Positions 60,034 through 64,000 of a stretch of DNA of 64,000 bases are shown here, one piece after another; position 1 is the stretch's first letter, and each line of letters starts with the position of its first letter. The notes below the pieces were generated by a model, which worked only from the letters and a program-made list of their open reading frames with translations, was not told where the DNA came from and did no database searches. The DNA is taken from assembly GCF_017306545.1 (NCBI RefSeq), contig NZ_JAFKID010000015.1, positions 62,001-126,000 on the forward strand, written 5' to 3'. The translations under genes were made by a program, and so were the position numbers. Source of the stretch: Mesorhizobium sp. (GTDB lineage Bacteria; Pseudomonadota; Alphaproteobacteria; Rhizobiales; Rhizobiaceae).

Positions 60034-60312
60034 ATGAACCGCAGGATCATAGTCCTTCCCCAGATCGCCGCAGCGGGTTGCATCCTAGTCATGACCGGTG
60101 CCGTTTTGGCGAAAGATACGGCGAATGCCGCTCCCCGGCCAACCCTGCCGGGCGTCGATGGCGACTACCGCATCGTCCGCCCGATGCCGGAGCCCGTGGA
60201 ACCCGATCCGCAAGCTGAAAGCCAATTCAAGATCGGCGATATGAACGTCCGGATCGGCGGTAGCGTAACGGTGGATATCGGGGCCGGCGCCCACGGGCGA
60301 TCGGATCGCTAA
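60034..60312 (+). CDS. Secreted hypothetical protein
   Basis: 92 residues from ATG 60034 (MNRRIIVLPQIAAAGCILVM) with a signal peptide ending VLAKD; starts at 60028 and 59995 are alternatives. Mature part is short: a Pro-rich acidic stretch (MPEPVEPDPQAESQFKIGDM) followed by 'NVRIGGSVTVDIGAGAHG'. No family recognised. Plus strand between ssb and uvrA. Confidence 0.65.
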   Translation: MNRRIIVLPQIAAAGCILVMTGAVLAKDTANAAPRPTLPGVDGDYRIVRPMPEPVEPDPQAESQFKIGDMNVRIGGSVTVDIGAGAHGRSDR

Positions 60313-60363
60313 GGCGTGTCGCGATCTTTCATATCCGCTCCGTACGCTTTGGATTTTTGATTT

Positions 60364-60402
60364 CATGCATGTCTTTGTCCCGAAACCGGGACCATTTTCG
60401 GG
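60364..60402. repeat. REP-like intergenic hairpin element
   Basis: CATGCATGTCTTTGTCCCG plus an inverted repeat CCCGAAA/TTTCGGG. Resembles the short 'GCATGTC...CCCGAAA' palindromic units scattered in Mesorhizobium-type genomes. Only one copy in this window. Confidence 0.5.
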
Positions 60403-60984
60403 AGCCCCGCTTTAAGCGCCGGACCGGCTACCTTCCGATAGACCTTAGCGGCGCTCAAAAGAATTGGCCCCGCCGCTGCCTTTGCACGCGGACGGGGCCT
60501 CTCTGGGGTCAACCCAATCGTCTCGCCGGGAAGGTTTTACCGGCTTTGGAACTCGGATGCTTCGCGGCTTTCAGCCGACGATCCGACAAGAGTCTCTGAT
60601 TGTAGGGAAACGGCAGTCGAACCATGCCGCCGCCATCAAGGTGACGACACTTGCGTCCGCCGCGGCTCCGGCTAGGCGCGGAGCCTCACGGGACTGTCCG
60701 GTGGAGTCATGCCTCCCTCCTGTGTCCGTTGATCCAGGTGCCGCTCGAAGCGCCCGTTCGTGGCTTGCGGCGTCTCGCAAACCGCCTTTCGGCTCGAAGT
60801 GCACTCTCCATGAAAGTGGCCGGCTTCGACGACTGATGCAGTGTGATACCGTGGTTCCGCGGCGTCAACAGTGGCGCGGCCGATCCCCAAAAATGTGATC
60901 GAAACGGGGCGTTTCAAGGATTTGGAGTTCCGGCCTGCCGCTTTCCCGCAAGAGCGCTTCCTGCCGCGACGGTGTCAGGATGTC

Positions 60985-60999
60985 GTTCGGTTTTTGTTC
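60985..60999 (+). promoter_or_regulatory. LexA/SOS box upstream of uvrA
   Basis: GTTCGGTTTTTGTTC, i.e. GTTC-N7-GTTC, about 145 bases before the uvrA ATG. uvrA is a classic SOS gene in alphaproteobacteria. Confidence 0.85.
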
Positions 61000-61143
61000 T
61001 TTATGCTTGCCGGGGCGCGTCAAAGGCGGTTAAACCCTGCCGGGCGCGGGCGTCTCTCGACGTTGCGGCGAGAATACCTACATGAAGGATCGGCTGGGCT
61101 GACCCGCCATCCCGACAGTGCAGAACCGAGGCGGCGGAGCGGC

Positions 61144-64000
61144 TATGGCCGACCACAAATTCATTTCCATTCGCGGTGCGCGCGAGCACAATCTCAAGAA
61201 CGTCGATCTCGACCTGCCGCGGGACTCGCTGGTGGTGATGACCGGCCTGTCCGGCTCGGGCAAGTCGTCGCTCGCCTTCGACACCATCTATGCCGAGGGC
61301 CAGCGGCGCTACGTCGAAAGCCTGTCGGCCTATGCCCGTCAGTTCCTCGAGATGATGCAGAAGCCGGACGTCGACCAGATCGACGGCCTGTCGCCGGCCA
61401 TTTCCATCGAGCAGAAGACGACCAGCCGCAATCCGCGCTCGACGGTCGGCACCGTCACGGAAATCTACGATTACATGCGCCTCCTGTTCGCGCGCGTCGG
61501 CGTTCCCTATTCGCCGGCGACCGGACTGCCGATCGAGAGCCAAACGGTTTCGCAGATGGTCGACCGTGTGCTGGCGCTGGACGAAGGCACGCGCCTCTAC
61601 ATCATGGCGCCGATCGTGCGCGGCCGCAAAGGCGAGTACCGGAAGGAACTGCTGGAGCTTCAGAAGAAGGGATTCCAGCGCGTCAAGGTCGACGGCACCT
61701 TCTACGAGGTCGCCGACGTGCCGGCGCTGGACAAGAAGTACAAGCACGACATCGACGTCGTGGTCGACCGCATCGCGGTGCGGCCGGATCTGGGCAGCCG
61801 CCTGGCCGATTCCGTCGAGACGGCGCTGAAACTCGCGGACGGCCTCGCCGTGGCCGAATTTGCCGACAGGCCGCTGCCGAAGGAGGAGACGGCGGAAGGC
61901 GGCGCGGCCAACAAGTCCGCCAACGACACGCATGAGCGTATCCTGTTCTCGGAAAAGTTCGCCTGCCCGGTTTCGGGCTTCACCATTCCCGAGATCGAGC
62001 CGCGCCTGTTTTCCTTCAACAATCCCTTTGGCGCCTGCCCGACCTGCGACGGGCTGGGCAGCCAGCGCGCCATCGACCCGCATCTGGTGGTGCCGGACGA
62101 GAACGCAACACTGCGCAACGGCGCCATCGCGCCATGGGCGAAGTCGACCTCGCCTTACTACGTGCAGACGCTGGAAGCGCTGGGCAAGATCTACGGCTTC
62201 AAGCTCGGGGACAAGTTCAGCGATCTGCCGAAGGATGCGCAGGACGCCATCCTGCGCGGCACCGGCGAGCGCGAGGTGACGTTCAATTACGACGACGGCC
62301 TGCGCTCCTATAAGACGACGAAAACCTTCGAGGGCGTCATCCCGAACCTCGAGCGCCGCTGGAAGGAAACGGAATCGGCCTGGATGCGCGAGGAGATCGA
62401 GCGCTTCATGTCGGCCACCCCCTGCCCCGCCTGCAACGGCTACCGGCTGAAACCCGAGGCGCTGGCGGTGAAGATCGCCGGCAAGCACATCGGCGAGGTG
62501 ACAGAACAGTCGATCCGCAAGGCTGACCAGTGGTTCACCGATCTGCCGGGACAGCTCAACGAAAAGCAGAACGAAATCGCCGTGCGCGTGCTCAAGGAAA
62601 TCCGCGAGCGGCTGCGCTTCTTGAACGACGTCGGCCTCGACTATCTGACGCTGGCGCGAAATTCCGGCACGCTGTCAGGCGGCGAGAGCCAGCGTATCCG
62701 TCTCGCCTCGCAGATCGGCTCCGGCCTGACCGGAGTGCTCTATGTGCTGGACGAGCCGTCCATCGGCCTGCACCAGCGCGACAACGCCCGTTTGCTCGAT
62801 ACGCTGAAGCACCTGCGCGACATCGGCAATACGGTCATCGTGGTGGAGCATGACGAGGACGCGATCCTGCATGCGGACTATGTGGTGGACATCGGCCCAG
62901 CCGCCGGCGTCCATGGCGGGCGCGTGATTGCCCAGGGCACGCCGCACGAGATCATGGCCAACCCGAATTCCATCACCGGCCGCTATCTGTCCGGCGAGTT
63001 GGAGATCGCGGTGCCGGATCAGCGCCGGGCCGGCAAGAAGGGCAAGCGCATCAAGGTGGTGGGCGCGCGCGGCAACAACCTCAAGAACGTGACGGCGGAA
63101 ATTCCGCTCGGCACCTTCACGGCGATCACCGGCGTTTCGGGCGGCGGCAAGTCCACCTTCCTCATCGAGACACTATTCAAAGCGGCCTCGCGCCGCATCA
63201 TGGGTTCGCGCGAGCATCCGGCCGAGCACGACCGCATCGAGGGGCTGGAATTTCTCGACAAGGTCATCGACATCGACCAGTCGCCCATCGGTCGCACGCC
63301 GAGGTCGAATCCTGCCACCTATACGGGTGCCTTCACGCCGATCCGCGACTGGTTCGCGGGCTTGCCGGAAGCGAAAGCGCGCGGCTACCAGCCCGGCCGC
63401 TTTTCTTTCAACGTCAAGGGCGGGCGCTGCGAAGCCTGCCAGGGCGACGGCGTGATCAAGATCGAGATGCACTTCCTGCCGGACGTCTATGTCACCTGCG
63501 ACGTCTGCCATGGCAAGCGCTACAATCGCGAGACGCTCGACGTCACCTTCAAGGGCAAGTCGATCGCCGACGTGCTCGACATGACGGTGGAGGAAGGCGT
63601 CGACTTCTTCTCGGCCGTGCCTGCGGTGCGCGACAAGCTGGAAACGCTGAAGCAGGTCGGCCTCGGCTATATCCACATCGGCCAGCAGGCGACGACGCTG
63701 TCGGGCGGCGAGGCGCAGCGGATCAAGCTCGCCAAGGAACTGTCGCGCAAGGCGACGGGCAAGACGCTCTATATCCTCGACGAGCCGACGACAGGCTTGC
63801 ATTTCCATGACGTGGCTAAGCTTCTTGAAGTGCTGCACGAGCTGGTCGAGCAGGGCAACACGGTTGTGGTGATCGAGCACAATCTGGAGGTCATCAAGAC
63901 CGCCGACTGGGTGCTGGATCTCGGGCCCGAAGGCGGCGACGGCGGCGGCGAACTGGTTGCATCCGGCACGCCGGAAGACATCGTCGCCGAGCCGCGCAGC
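61144..64000 (+). CDS. uvrA: UvrABC system protein A (3' end outside window)
   Basis: 952 codons visible from ATG 61144 ([20 protein letters not shown]); only about 20 residues are missing. Damage-recognition ATPase of nucleotide excision repair. Two ABC units: Walker [10 protein letters not shown] (N) and GVSGGGKST (C); signatures '[20 protein letters not shown]' and '[20 protein letters not shown]'; zinc modules [18 protein letters not shown] and [21 protein letters not shown] box upstream. Confidence 0.97.

Larger units (their letters stand above)
60313..61143. other. 830-base spacer with REP-like hairpin, before uvrA
   Basis: No convincing gene. A hairpin CCCGAAA (60379-60385)/TTTCGGG (60396-60402) follows CATGCATGTCTTTGTCCCG, a form typical of dispersed intergenic repeats of Hyphomicrobiales. 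The uvrA SOS box is at 60985-60999. The remainder is GC-rich; short frames present in several phases have no ribosome sites or family features. Confidence 0.6.

Overview
The window looks like chromosome of a high-GC alphaproteobacterium of the Hyphomicrobiales (Rhizobiales), most likely Mesorhizobium/Aminobacter-like. Grounds: the uvrA-ssb-gyrA-coaD-ppi-queA-tgt gene order, the BA14K-family protein, the Anbu/ATP-grasp/alpha-E/transglutaminase cluster, and two SOS boxes of the alphaproteobacterial type (GTTC-N7-GTTC).

Positions 1-34709 are a transposable (Mu-like) prophage, cut off on its late side by the window edge. Its early end is at about 34709, where the inward-reading strand starts 5'-TGTTTTTGTCGG. 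A plus-strand XRE repressor (34054-34551) faces a leftward early operon: Ner-like regulator, two tiny membrane proteins, a zinc-knuckle protein, ParB-like protein, MuA transposase, MuB ATPase, DUF3164, GemA, HNH nuclease, DUF1643 and a Mor/C-type activator (20902-21279). The late genes follow: lysis cassette, small and large terminase, portal, MuF head protein with a C-terminal toxin-type nuclease, protease with a nested scaffold, decoration protein, capsid and Mu gp35-37-like proteins. The tail is lambda-like (siphovirus): tail tube, frameshifting chaperones, tape measure, and an NlpC/P60-tail tip fusion that runs off the window. Genes overlap mostly by ATGA, implying translational coupling.

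The most informative phage features are: a -1 slippery heptamer GGGAAAC abutting the stop of the tail chaperone; a 22-bp dyad present twice, just upstream of the endolysin and just upstream of the protease, where Mu has its C-activated late promoters; an Acb2-type (anti-CBASS cyclic nucleotide sponge) gene inside the structural operon; an initiator-like tRNA(CAU) with a C1.A72 mismatch next to it; and an M15-type peptidase motif in the tape measure.

Positions 34710-64000 are host. They hold a lipoprotein, tRNA-Lys(UUU), BA14K protein, the glycerol catabolic set glpR-glpD-glpK with a GlpR-like operator, a PLP decarboxylase, and the Anbu island (42214-46292), which encodes a proteasome-like peptidase, transglutaminase-like protein, alpha-E protein and circularly permuted ATP-grasp enzyme. 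After these come an Lrp-type RAM-domain protein, DoxX, the queuosine genes tgt and queA, an RibD/DHFR-like reductase, a DMT-type membrane protein, two cyclophilins, coaD, a PAS/HWE-type histidine kinase, GNAT, gyrA, marC, osmC, ssb and uvrA. Separate SOS boxes lie upstream of ssb and uvrA.
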